Below are positions 42,984 through 53,188 of a stretch of 64,000 nt of DNA, one piece after another. Source of the stretch: Oegoconia quadripuncta. Lineage: Eukaryota > Arthropoda > Insecta > Lepidoptera > Autostichidae. Position numbers and translations under genes: made by a program. The notes under the pieces were generated by a model that was given only the letters and a program-made list of their open reading frames with translations, ran no database searches and was not told the origin of the DNA. The stretch covers positions 33,908,836-33,972,835 of the forward strand of contig OX438748.1 of the NCBI GenBank assembly GCA_949316235.1. The letters are read 5' to 3'. How positions within the stretch are numbered: position 1 is the first letter of the stretch; every line of letters begins with the position of its first letter.

Positions 42984-43265
42984 TAGATAGATAGATAAAG
43001 CGTTTATTTGCATATTACAGAAACACATACAAAAATATTCGACGCAACAATCATTCTGCTTGGTGTTATTCTTACAAAATGTAGCCTTATTTCCCAGTAA
43101 TAAAAGTAAATACAAAAATTAAGTACAACTGTCACAACTTATAATAGAGTTGTATGTGTATCTGTACCACAAATGGGCTATCGCTCAGTGTGGATCGTCA
43201 CCTATAGCGGTAAGACACTGATTTTCAGCTAGTGCCCTGCGAGAGAAAGCGAGGGTAGGGTGCCA
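42984..43265 (-). repeat. GATA-tailed retroelement 3' end
   Basis: ATAGATAGATAGATAAAGCG at the tail, then CATATTACAGAAACACATAC. The upstream part has GGGCTATCGCTCAGTGTGGA and TAGTGCCCTGCG. Matches 33949-34235 in layout. Confidence 0.55.
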
Positions 43266-43724
43266 GTGCAAAAATTTTCAATAACAACCATAAGTGTGTA
43301 TTCTCTTCTATAAAGATCATGTCGTACGGTGGTGTATAGCAATTGTATGGATCATAATGATACTCGCTTAGAATAATAATTGTCAAAAGTGGGCTTAACA
43401 TAATTAACTAAATACCCACAACGCGAACGAATCAAGATGTCTGTGAGCAGCTACCGCTAAGCTATTCGAAATTTCGGTTGCAAATGCTTTCGGAATATTC
43501 TTCTTTTGTATTTCTAGCAGATGTGCTTTAATTCGCTTTTAATAACAATGTAAGTGTAAAACCAAAAACCCGTCAGCTTATTTTGCATTTTACGGGAGCC
43601 ATGTTTTTTTCCCATAAAGTGTATGCAGTGCATCGGTCCAAGACGAATCCAACGACACCATGCACTTCGAAATCGGTCAAGCCGTTTAGGCTACAGGAGG
43701 TTACATAGACATCTACATACATCA
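43266..43724. other. No gene; one dispersed repeat at 43615-43712
   Basis: ATCGGTCCAAGACGAATCCA and AAATCGGTCAAGCCGTTTAG match, inverted, the block at 60540-60630 (AACTGCTTGACCGATTTTGA). Confidence 0.4.
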
Positions 43725-44230
43725 TCATCATCTGATTTATGAGCCATGCTCTTGTCGGTGGAGATTTTTCCATATCTCTCTGTTCTCCGCCTTTCTCTTG
43801 ACCTCCTGATACGACTGGACGTTCAACTTCTCTTTTATCTGCTGCATGTACCTTATTCTCGGTCTTCCTCTTTTTCATTTCCCCTCTATTCTTCCTTCTA
43901 TTATGGTTTTGATGAAATCATCGTGTCGTAGAAGGTGTCCCAGCATTTTTCCTCTTCTATTCTCAATCACTCTCAACAATTCCTTTTTTTCCTTTACTAT
44001 ATTTAAAACGGTGGAGAGACAGTTTTAATAAGGGATGGTTTGTGCTCGCCAAGAACAAAAACGACTGGAAACTGATGAGGGAGGTCTTTCCCCAGCAGTG
44101 GGACACTATGGGCTCTTAATAATAATAATAATATTTAAAACCTCTTCGTTCGTTTTCTTCTCTGTTCAGCTGATACGTTCATTCTCCTCCAGCACCACAT
44201 CTCAAAGCTTCCAATCTTTCTTTGTCTTTA
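43725..44230 (-). pseudogene. LINE protein remnant, interrupted by a second LINE tail
   Basis: Matches 63181-63380 in the plus-strand text: TTCCTTCTATTATGGTTTTG, ATCATCGTGTCGTAGAAGG, TTCTCAATCACTC, TTCGTTTTCTTCTCTGTTCA. It is probably the antisense of an RT-family C-terminus. At 44011-44133 an unrelated segment splits it. Confidence 0.55.
44011..44133 (+). mobile_element. LINE 3' end inserted with an 11-bp target duplication
   Basis: The insert reads GGTGGAGAGACAG to an AAT triplet tail. It encodes GLCSPRTKTTGN- and QQWDTMGS-like LINE C-terminal pieces and is flanked by ATATTTAAAAC on both sides. The related copy at 63181-63380 has a single ATATTTAAAAC and no insert. Confidence 0.75.
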
Positions 44231-44488
44231 AGAGTTAGAGGACTCTAACTCTTACGTGGACACGTATCTACTTACTCGAGAAACATTAGACTTCTTCCTT
44301 GGGCAGTCGGGTAAAAACAAGCTTTCAATACTCCTTCATCTTGTTTTTCTTGTCAATGTGTCCAATCATACTTGATCCGCCAAGAACTCAGCAACAACTA
44401 CTTCGTTGTCTGCAGCCACGTACAGGTCCTCCATGCCATAGGTGAAGGGGCACAGAGGTCAAGAGAGCATATCACTCCGTCATGATTA
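44231..44488. other. Unassigned
   Basis: No gene or repeat match seen. Confidence 0.3.
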
Positions 44489-44731
44489 CGACCTGTTTAG
44501 TGTAGTGGTTAGAAACTCTGCTACTATACCAAATGGTCGCGGGTTCGAATCCAGCTAGGGGCATATGTTTGTATGATGAATACAGACATATTTATAATAC
44601 AGAGATATTTATTTACAAAAAAAATATATTTCTGTAGTTTATCAACCATCTGGTAGCCATAACACAAGCCTAGACGCTTACTGTGAACCTAGATGGCGCT
44701 GTGTGTTTGTGCAAAGACATTTATTATTATT
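44489..44731 (+). mobile_element. SINE-B copy
   Basis: Head CGACCTGTTTAGTGTAGTGG, B box GGTTCGAATCC, a short deletion after ACAGACAT, end CCTAGATGGCGCTGTGTG and an ATT tail. Confidence 0.8.
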
Positions 44732-44759
44732 TGTATATTACAGAAACTTACTCTAGACT

Positions 44760-44990
44760 ATTATCATAAAGTTCATCACGGAGTTCCAGTGGCAATCTTC
44801 TGGCTCCATCTTCAGACCCTCATCATCAAAGTGGCCTTGGCAATAAAACAAACTAGCCCAAATTCGACTATCTTGCCATTTGACATCACGTAGTTCCAGT
44901 CCCGGCTCCATCATCAGTTCACCTCGATGGCACCATAATATTGCATTGTCATCGAACTTATATAAATATGCCAAATTACAGCTCAATCAG
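44760..44990 (-). repeat. Dispersed repeat (AGAAGATTGCCACTG family), copy 2
   Basis: Reverse complement carries GAAGATTGCCACTGGAACTC and GGGCTAGTTTGTTTTATTGC, as at 17960-18130. Within it the phrase with TTCCAGT...GGCTCCATC occurs twice. Confidence 0.6.
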
Positions 44991-45056
44991 ACATCAGCAA
45001 ATGGTTGAAATATGCTTTGCAAATTCTGAAACGGACCACTTACATACTTATGTACA

Positions 45057-45509
45057 TAGATACTTAAGATAGATACTTATGATAGATGCTTATGATAGAT
45101 ACTTATGATAGATACTTATGATAGATACTTATGATAGATATTTATGACAGATACTTATTATAGATAGATAGATACTTATGTACATAGATTGAAAACTAAT
45201 TAAAACCTTGTGAAAAAAAAATTACAAATCTTTACTTAACATTAAGTACAAAGGCGGACTTATCCTTACTACCTAAGGATAAGTCCGCCTTTGTACTTAA
45301 TGTTAAGTAAAGATTTGTAATTTTTTTTTACTTATGATAGATACTTATGATAGATATTTATGATAGATACTTATGATAGATACTTATGACAGATACTTAT
45401 TATAGATAGATAGATACTTATGTACATAGATTGAAAACTAATTAAAACCTTGTGAAAAAAAATTACAAATCTTTACTTAACATTAAGTACAAAGGCGGAC
45501 TTATCCTTA
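45057..45509. repeat. Direct-inverted-direct array with a perfect 56-bp palindrome arm
   Basis: GATAGATACTTAT-type tandem units (45057-45180) lead into a LINE-tail-like segment ending AAAGGCGGACTTATCCTTA. The last 56 bases (45213-45268) are repeated as an exact reverse complement at 45274-45329 after a 5-base loop (CTACC). Then the GATAGATACTTAT units and the segment repeat in direct orientation (45330-45509). Confidence 0.9.
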
Positions 45510-45513
45510 GGTA

Positions 45514-45840
45514 GGGTTGCCATAACTTCTAGAAGTGAATACGGGACGTTTTCTTTTCTGATGCCTAAAACTTGAACCTAAGACATTCAATTTTGAATGA
45601 AAAATGCGGCTTTTGAACTATGTTTTATTATATTAAACTACTTTTGCACGCATGTGCACGTAGTATGAGTTGTCTAACAGATGGGTATTGATCTGATGAA
45701 ATTATCTCCAAGTAGTGGCTATCGCGCTCGCGCCCTTCACCTCTCTATTCTATTTCAATAAAATACGGGACATATAGTGATACGGGACGGGATGGTCAAA
45801 TACGGTGACAGTCCCGTTTATACGGGACGTATGGCAACCC
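45514..45840. mobile_element. MITE inserted in a LINE tail
   Basis: The ends (T)AGGGTTGCCATA and TATGGCAACCCTA are perfect inverted repeats. Several ACGGGACG motifs sit subterminally. The host LINE tail is cut between AAAGGCGGACTTATCC and GATTTCTTCCAG. If the ends include TA, the flanks TCCTTAGG and TCCATCGG are an imperfect 8-bp duplication (hAT-like); otherwise TA itself is the duplication. Confidence 0.75.
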
Positions 45841-46018
45841 TATCCATCGGGATTTCTTCCAGTCTATAACAGACTTAGTAGATTGGGCCTACACTCTTGG
45901 ATAGCTTAGCTACCATATAGTAAATTAATAGCAAGATCTGACACAATATAAACATACGTAAAGCAATGCATAAATATAAAATATATACATAGTACGTACA
46001 TACATAACATTCATATGA

Positions 46019-46380
46019 TGTCACGACCTTATCCCAAATCGGGTGGTCAGAGATATCCCAAACGTAAGCATTAAAACAACATCCACGGAGTTCACCTTAC
46101 GAAATATACAGAAATGCACACGTGACACGGGTGATGAATCTATAATGAAATATAAAAACCTTTATGTAAAATCAAAGCCTGATTTTTAAAAGAGCAACCC
46201 TTCGAGTTTCTTGCTTGTATTTTGAACAAGCAGTAGCTTAAAAATGTAAAATTGACTATTTTAAGTGTACTCGCTGTACCTACAAAATAAAGCATTTTTG
46301 ACTTTGACTTTGACTGTTGCTGTTCTTTTGATGAAAAGTCCTTTAATCGCCTTTTACGTTACCCACGGGAAGAGATGAAT
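46019..46380 (+). repeat. GGTCAGAGATATCCCAAA-family repeat, split by a LINE tail
   Basis: 46024-46145 and 46318-46380 are the two halves (AGAAATGCACACGTGACACG; GTCCTTTAATCGCCTTTTAC). Confidence 0.65.
46165..46317 (+). repeat. LINE-tail-B, sense, inserted in the repeat above
   Basis: AAAGAGCAACCCTTCGAGTT, TAAGTGTACTCGCTGTACCT, then TTGACTTTGACTTTGAC at the end. Confidence 0.7.
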
Positions 46381-46763
46381 TGGTTCTATCTTTTTTCGTA
46401 CCCAATCCACACAACACTAATCTCTTTTTATTTAAATTCTAAACTGTCAAAAATAACGTATCTGTTTCATTACTTATCTGCAATAACGTGAACCTGACCG
46501 CCCAGTTTCCGTGCCAAATCGATAAAAACCCACAGAGTATTTTATCTAGATTTAATTTTCTGCTGACTCTACACGAAGCTCACGTACTGACCCCGCGATA
46601 GCTATCTAGAGAATACGGCACGGTCTTTTATCTTATAGCTGATATTTTATGTTATAAGTATACAACCTTATGTCACAGTGTATCAATAAGCAGTAATCAA
46701 TGATGTTATATTACTAACCCCCTAAAAGTTTGAAGCAGACATGTTTACCGGTTAATTTTTAAA
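46381..46763. other. No gene recognised
   Basis: Mixed sequence, no partner in the window. Confidence 0.3.
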
Positions 46764-47052
46764 CCGTCTCCGTGGCTCAATGTAAACAACATTGGGTTTA
46801 CCGGGGTACATGTTTAAGTACTCGGTTTGGTTGGTGGTAGGGCATTTTAAAATGTCCGCCTGGCTAGCTACCACCATCTTATCTAGATCGCCGCCAAGCA
46901 GCAATGTTAATAGCATTGTTGTGTTCCGGTTGCCCGAAATAAGATAGCCAGTCCCCCAAATGTGTTTGGGTTTCCAAGTCATACGCTTCCACCTTCCACC
47001 TCATCTTCACTTGATTGTGGTCACGTAAGAAACCGTCGTGTATAAAAAAAAA
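46764..47052 (+). mobile_element. SINE-A with B box deleted
   Basis: Head CCGTCTCCGTGGCTCAATG, then a jump from TTGGGTTTACC to GGGGTACATG that removes the GGTTCGATC box. Body and tail otherwise complete. Confidence 0.8.
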
Positions 47053-47124
47053 GTACAAAAACTGTTTTATTTAGGTTTGACTCTTAATCTTTAAAAAACC
47101 GGTTTTCTTAATAAGCGAAACCAA

Positions 47125-47337
47125 ATGGGTTTTGAATCAATTAAGCGGTTTTTAGTGGTTTTCATTTCGCTCTTACTGACGACGCCGTCTCTATCACTGC
47201 AAACTTCAAACGACGCCGACACCGTGCAATGTCTGTCTGGATTAAACCGGTTTATAAAGATTGTAGTTAGCGCTCTCATTTCAGACGCGCTGCGAACGAA
47301 ACCTTTTCTAAAATCCGGTATAAACAATATAATATAA
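47125..47337 (+). other. 70-codon open frame with a hydrophobic N-terminus, doubtful
   Basis: The start resembles a signal peptide (RFLVVFISLLLTTPSLSL). However, the same segment is open on the minus strand for 78 codons, and the frame ends inside the TATAATATAAATAC edge of a LINE tail. No splice signals or 3' UTR. Left as unexplained sequence rather than a gene call. Confidence 0.2.
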
Positions 47338-47560
47338 ATACACTTTATTGCACAACAGAAACGAAATTACAGTTGCAGATGCACAATTTGTCGACCTTAT
47401 CACTAAAAGCGATCTCTTTTGGTATAAGGACAGTACATTTGAAATAGATGGGTTCTACAGTATTAAATAGGGATGCAGATACAAGCTACGTGAATAGATT
47501 TCATACATTTACATACACGTACTTACATAGATCGATAGACAAATATACCTACTTAAACAT
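47335..47560 (-). repeat. LINE-tail-C
   Basis: TTATTGCACAACAGAAACG, then TATAAGGACAGTACATTTG and ACATAGATCGATAGACAAAT. Confidence 0.65.
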
Positions 47561-48946
47561 AACATAGCATATGCTTTATTTTATAAGGTACTAACCTAAC
47601 CAGACAAACTGGTTTACCAGAACAGTTTTTCGAACAGAATACAATCGCTGTTAAACTCGTTACCCAATAAAACGCAAGTGGACACACCTGTATCCAAAAA
47701 AAAGAAAATCTTACGTACGTGACTACAACTGTATCCATATTATGCCTCGTATTATCTGTAGATGGAACTATTTGGAAACAAATAGTCATTTAGTGTGACC
47801 ACTAATAAATTAGGTTCCGGTACATTTAAATAGATGCATTCGGCTGTTCTCACAGACTAATAAATTAGCAAAAAGCCATTTTGAAAGAGCTTCAAACCAG
47901 GGCTTAATATATACAGGGTGTTTGGTGCCACGTTTGCCAAATTGAATGGGGCGATAGGAGGGGTCTTTCGCTACCTCCTCAGCCCCATCAAAAATTCTTA
48001 GGCCCACGGAATTATTTAATGCCATTTTTTTATTTTGTTGTGAAATATTTTATAAGATCGCATTTAAGATTTAATAAAAAGAAAGGTGTTTGGTATTGCT
48101 CAATTTTTTTTAATCTGCAATTTCTATCGGTATACGGTTCTATAGAAGTAAAAATCACTCGCCAGCAACATCTAGTTTTTTTTTATTGCCCCGCAAAGTT
48201 TTTGGAAGTTAAAAAAGTAAACTGAAACCTCAATTTTAGACTTCAATAAAAACTAAAAGTGATCTTGTTCTTCTAATCTTTTAAAAAATCTCTGGATTAT
48301 CCCTTTTCTAATGGTATGCAATAAGCTATGACAAGTAATTACTTTCTTTCTTTCTTCTTTCTTTCTAATTAGTAACATCACTAATTCGCTGTACTTAGTC
48401 GCATTTTATTAATATTCAACAGATGGAATAAAAACAAGTTTTTGTGTTAATAACACCCACAAGGCAGGTAAAATCGGTGTCTTCCTCTTGCACAGTAGAA
48501 TTCAATCTTCTATCTCTCTCTTTCATAAAGTAAACGCTATCTAGACGACATTTACCTATATATCTTTGTTTTAAATAAAATAAAAAACAATCTCAAAGAT
48601 AATCAATTTTTATTTTAACAAGGCATAGGCCTTCAATTTGAACAGAACCTGTAACTACAGGTCCTGTTCAAATTGTCGGCCTTCGTTACGAATGCACGCA
48701 CGACATCTTCGCCTAATTTAGAATTTATTAAAAGAAAATATCGAGCAGCTGAATAAATCATTTGTATTTTTTTTTTATCCACAGCATCATTTTCACTCTT
48801 CAGAACAGGTTCCTATCCATTTACATGTGATGTTATGTACGTATGTATATTGTACGAAGTAGAGCCTCTGTTCTTTCTTTAATCTATGTCTGTTTTATCT
48901 CACACCTGATATTTCATGTCACCCGTCGTGTGTGAGGGGTTAAAAG
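47561..48946. other. No gene; one-sided transposon end at 47915
   Basis: TATACAGGGTGTTTGGTGCC (47914) has the look of a DNA transposon terminus; I could not find its partner. CCTTCAATTTGAACAGAACC and GGTCCTGTTCAAATTGTCGG at 48630-48682 form an inverted repeat of about 18 bp. Confidence 0.35.
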
Positions 48947-49388
48947 GTTTTAATTCAGCCATTGTTTCTGAAGGGTGGGAAGATTAAAGGCGCCATGGTT
49001 GTGGTGTGGTTTTATCTTGAGTACGCGTCTGAGTGTTCGTCATTCTTCAAAATTATTCCAAAGAAATACATCCACTTTATCTCAAACTCAAAGTGTTTTA
49101 ATTCAGCCAATGTTTCTGTAGGGTGGGAAGATTAAAGGCGCTATGGTTGTTGTGTGGCTTTATCTTGAGTACGCGTCTGGTGTTCGTCATTCTTCAAAAT
49201 TATTCCAAAGAAATACATCCACTTTATCTCAAACTCAAAGTGTTTTAATTCAGCCAATGTTTCTGAAGGGTGGGAAGATTAAAGGCGCCTTGGTTGTGGT
49301 GTGGCTTTATCTTGAGTACGCGTCTGAGTGTTCGTCATTCTTCAAAATTATTCCAAAGAAATACATTCACTTTATCTCAAACTCAAAA
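48947..49388. repeat. Three tandem copies of a 147-148-bp unit
   Basis: Units start at 48947, 49095 and 49242 with GTTTTAATTCAGCCAATG-like sequence and run to ACTTTATCTCAAACTCAAA. They differ by only a few substitutions or 1-bp indels (GGCGCCATGG / GGCGCTATGG / GGCGCCTTGG), so the array is recent. Confidence 0.9.
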
Positions 49389-49418
49389 TATTTATTCCAT
49401 ATCACAGTGGTTCATATA

Positions 49419-50248
49419 CAGGGCGTCCCAAAGTTATGGGACATGAAGGGGAAGTACCTTAAATATCGTAGATAGTGAATTTTGCTCAAAGAAGACTTTA
49501 TGTTATTTTTAAAAGTTAGTAATTCTGCATTCATAGATTTTCTAAAAATTATTTGCTTCGGCTGGGAATCGAACCGACTCAAATGTGAAAAAAAAAACAC
49601 CCTACTTTTATGATGCCAATCGAAAGAATAGCTAAAAAATAATAACTCTGCCTAAGTAACATAGTATTTTAAAAGAAAGGAACAACATAAAATGATTAGA
49701 TTTCTTCTTTTGGGGATACGTGAAAGATATGCTATACAAAAAGCGATACGAGAACGTAGGCGAGTTGCAAACAGAATTGTGCCATATCACATCGAGTGTT
49801 CACCATAAAATGATTAGAAAATCAACAGGCAGCGGGCTCATTAAAAGATTGGCGATTTGCGTAAGACAAGAGGGATCACATTTTGAGCATTTAATTAATT
49901 AATTTACAAAAAAATACCTACTTAATTGACTACGGCAGTTTCATGTATGTTTTTTATTTGATTAAAATGATTAATTTCACGTTGTTCCTTTCTTTTAAAA
50001 TACTATGTTACTTAGGCAGAGTTATTATTTTTTAGCTATTCTTTCGATTGGCATCATAAAAGTAGGGTGTTTTTTTTTTCACATTTGAGTCGGTTCGATT
50101 CCCAGCCGAAGCAAATAATTTTTAGAAAATCTATGAATGCAGAATTACTAACTTTTAAAAATAACATAAAGTCTTCTTTGAGCAAAATTCACTATCTACG
50201 ATATTTAAGGTACTTCCCCTTCATGTCCCATAACTTTGGGACGCCCTG
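49419..50248 (+). mobile_element. Tc1/mariner-type element with about 268-bp inverted repeats
   Basis: The ends CAGGGCGTCCCAAAGTTATG (49419) and its reverse complement (to 50248) are flanked by TA. The arms 49419-49686 and 49981-50248 are equal in length and look almost identical: a 62-codon reading in one arm recurs unchanged in the other. The interior of 294 bp keeps a piece of transposase. An apparent empty relative of the insertion site is at 5800-5890 (CATATCACATGGTTCATATA, then GTGACACCCTGTAAGGGCAC). Confidence 0.85.
49720..49902 (+). pseudogene. Transposase C-terminal remnant
   Basis: About 60 codons, preceded by WGY (TGGGGATACGTG). Reads GYVKDMLYKKRYENVGELQT, then KRLAICVRQEGSHFEHLIN and a stop. 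IS630/Tc1/mariner transposases commonly end with WGYxKxxVY, a charged helix and CxxxxGxHxEHL. The catalytic DDE/D residues lie upstream and are deleted. The C-terminus lies between the two long inverted repeats of its own element, so the element is a deletion derivative. Confidence 0.7.
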
Positions 50249-50269
50249 TATACATATAGTTGTTAGGTA

Positions 50270-50340
50270 CATTAAGTAGTATCATGTGACACCCTGTTAG
50301 GGCACAAGCAATTTGAGAGAGCAGTTTAAAGTACATGACA
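50270..50340 (+). repeat. Repeat shared with 5860-5890
   Basis: GTGACACCCTGTTAGGGCAC; the target DNA of the transposon above. Confidence 0.55.
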
Positions 50341-50454
50341 ATCTTAGGCTTATTATGTATTTACATATTTTTTGTTAAAGTTACTTAGGTTTTATTGTTT
50401 GTATTTATGTTTATATACCTACTTTATCTATTTATTTTTTATTTTATTTTTATT

Positions 50455-50905
50455 TTAACACTTTATTGTACACACACTATTGGGTCTACGCGTTTGACTA
50501 CAATCTCATCTGATGGAAAGTGACGATGTAGCCGAAGATGTATCACGCGCACCCCGTAAATGCCTATCCACTCTAGACTTGAAGATCCCAAGGTTGTAGG
50601 TGTCGGGAAAAACCGACGCGGGCTGTGACTTCCATACCTTAGCAAACCTTACCTTTAAATGATGAAGCAAAGCTCTTAGTGCTCGGTATGTTGACAACAT
50701 ATGGATGGAAACCCTCCCCGCGCCTGGTTGTCCGAAGATGGAAAGGGGGCGGTGGAATAAGATCGTGCAATTCCATCGCACACTCACCATCATCATCAGC
50801 CCGTAAACGTCCCACTGCATAGATATAGGCCTTCCCTCATATATGAGGGAGTATGGGCCATAGTCCGCCACGCTGGTCAAATGCGGGTTGGGGTTATACG
50901 CATGT
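50455..50905 (-). pseudogene. LINE C-terminus plus second LINE tail
   Basis: Minus, 50770-50455: RALRALLHHLKVRFAKVWKS, then FPDTYNLGIFKSRVDRHLRG, and a 3' UTR with CATCAGATGAGATTGTAGTC, ending TGTACAATAAAGTG. 50785-50905 is a separate tail ending in an ATG triplet run (GGCCTATATCTATGCAGTGG). Confidence 0.7.
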
Positions 50906-51247
50906 AAATAATTAAAGGGCATTGTTCGTCCAACATCACCATAGACAACGAGCTTTATTTACGGAACCCTCCGTCCTCGACCATAACCACCAGTTTATAA
51001 TATTACATGCTACTGTTAAAGTACCTAATGTAATTAAATAAATACATTTAATCACCAGCCTTACACATCCCCATTGTTGGCGCTCAGCCTCCTCTGTACT
51101 CTGTACAGCCTCACTGGGAAAAGGTAAGGTAATCCACCACGTGAGCCCATTGATGAGTGGATTTGTGTTTTCTTTTCACAATATTAAGACCCGTATATTA
51201 TAAGGATTTGATAAATCATAATCATCATCAGCCCGTAAACATCATAC

Positions 51248-51441
51248 TTTTTTTTTTTTATGCACAACGGGTTAGCACTTGACCATAATCTCACCTGATG
51301 GTAAGTGAAGATGAGGCCGAAGGTGGTAGCGTACTGACCCGGAAATCTCATCTTATTTAGGGAACTGGCTATCTTATCTCTGACAACCGGAACACAACAA
51401 TGCTATTAACATTGCTGTTTGGCGGCAGATTTAGATAAGAT
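51248..51441 (-). mobile_element. SINE-A, 5'-truncated
   Basis: T-tract, TGCACAACGGGTTAGC, ACAATGCTATTAACATTGCT, AGATTTAGATAAGAT. Confidence 0.75.
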
Positions 51442-51620
51442 ACTGCAGGGATATAGGCCAATTATAAAAATAAAATATATTATTACAAATTTTCAAGAAA
51501 AGAGTAAAAGAGCATTATTTGTCTTTATGATTTCTCCTCAGTGTTATAGTCATTATTTAATTATTTACCATAATATGAGTATTGATAATGTATATATACT
51601 TATTTATACTTCGTACTATA

Positions 51621-51886
51621 TACAGGGTGTAACGGTTAAGTGTAGTAATATTTTAAGGGCTTGTTCTACCCATCAATACGAACAACTTTTACTATGGGGG
51701 CAACTTCGAAATCGCGAAAAAAAAATCAGCTGTTTCATACATTGCATCGGGAGGTTATTGAAATTTTCTATGGAACAGCTCATTTTTTTTTCGCGATTTG
51801 AAGTTGCCCCCATAGTAAAAGTTGTTCGTATTGATGGGTAGAACAAGCCCTTAAAATATGACTACACTTAACCGTTACACGGTGTA
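51621..51886. mobile_element. Foldback MITE, about 115-bp arms
   Basis: ACAGGGTGTAACGGTTAAGT on the left pairs with ACTTAACCGTTACACGGTGT on the right (two mismatches at the tip). The arms continue through CATCAATACGAACAACTTTT and TATGGGGGCAACTTC with only 4-5 differences. The loop is about 45 bp. TATA at both edges; TA is the likely target duplication. Confidence 0.85.
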
Positions 51887-52021
51887 TATGTATATTGGAT
51901 AGGTTATGTGGTATATTAATGTTATTTATTCGGTTTTTTTGGGTACTTATTTATTTATATATATTATTTTTTATATAATAATTTCCAAATGTTGTGATAC
52001 TATTTTCTGCCCAATCTAATA

Positions 52022-52270
52022 AACACAATACAATACAATACAAATACACTTTATTGCACAACAGACAAGAAAATACAGTTTCAGAAAAGTGGTAAGAATA
52101 GAATGTACAATTTGGCGACCTTATCACTAAAAGCGATCTCTTCCAGGCAACCTCTGGGTATAAGGACAGTACATTTGAAATAGGTAGGTTAAATAGGGAT
52201 GGGATAGTGGAAAATTTACATACACATACATACATAGATCAATAGAAAAATATACCTACTTAAACATAAC
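52022..52270 (-). repeat. LINE-tail-C, well preserved
   Basis: ATACAATACAATACAAATAC tail, TTATTGCACAACAGACAAG, GGCAACCTCTGGGTATAAGG, CATAGATCAATAGAAAAATA. Confidence 0.75.
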
Positions 52271-53010
52271 ACTATGTATCTCCAAGGTTTGCTGGTAGAA
52301 AACTATATCGGAGTTAAGCTCGCCTTGTACATTTTATATACAATGCATATTTCTATAACAATTTTGTGTATAATAAAGATATTATGATATTATTTTTATT
52401 TTATATCATTTTTTATTTGCTAAATGTTTAAATAAAAATAAAATAAGTGTGTTATATTTATAGTATCCTTACACTATCTTTCAAAGTTCCTTGTTACATG
52501 TTGTCCAATATTATACACAGTATAAAAATTCCTACCTCATATAATAACCGAAGATATAAACATGGCGCTTATTAAGTGTAAAAGCCGTTTAAAAGTTCGA
52601 AACAATTCCGAAAAAGGATCGAAAGGAATAATCCGTTAATTTATGAACAGCGGGAGGTATATGCGTTGGATTATAGGCCGCTGTCACACTGAAAGAAATG
52701 AGATATATCGGCTATATTAGTTGAAGTCATAGTGAAATATCAGATATAAAAAAAAATATTTTAATAAAAGCAAATCCTTATTACTTTAGTACTTTACATT
52801 AAGTTAAGCCATTTTATGGTTTATGTATTATTTTTATTTAATAATAAAATAAATCTCACAACATGACAGTCCTATTGTTGACATTGACCTGGTGGAATTG
52901 GTGTACATGGCCAATTTCGATATTCCAATTTTTGCCATATAGAATTTACAGATTAGAAGATGTATGCCATGTACGTTGGAACACATATGTCATCTAGAGT
53001 ACTGCAATAA
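52271..53010. other. No gene; LINE-tail-like end at 52280-52400
   Basis: GGAGTTAAGCTCGCCTTGTA then TGTATAATAAAGATATTATG resembles a LINE-tail-D end. The rest is AT-rich, no partner. Confidence 0.35.
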
Positions 53011-53188
53011 TATGTTTGTATGATGAATACGGACACGTGTAATCTAGTTATGGATGTTTTCATTTATAATAAGTAAATGTTTACAAAAAAAATCTAGAGT
53101 ATATCAACCATCTGATAATATTAGGCTTAGTTGCTTAGAGTGGAACTAGATGGCGCTGTATTTATGTACAAGGATATTAATTTATTAG
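53011..53188 (+). mobile_element. SINE-B, head-truncated
   Basis: ATGTTTGTATGATGAATACG, AATCTAGTTATGGATGTT, ACTAGATGGCGCTGTATTTA. Confidence 0.75.

Noticed and set aside
45057..45509. Possible CRISPR-like array of short repeats
   Set aside because: Units are tandem GATAGATACTTAT without unique spacers, in a eukaryotic repeat context.
47125..47337. Secreted small protein with signal-like N-terminus
   Set aside because: The opposite strand is open over the same stretch, the 3' end runs into a LINE tail, and no splice or polyadenylation signals support it. Kept only as unexplained sequence.
49412..50279. Two identical 62-codon readings (MFFFSHLSRFDSQPKQ...)
   Set aside because: They lie in the two arms of one transposon's inverted repeat and have no recognisable domain. 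Their identity only shows that the arms are alike.
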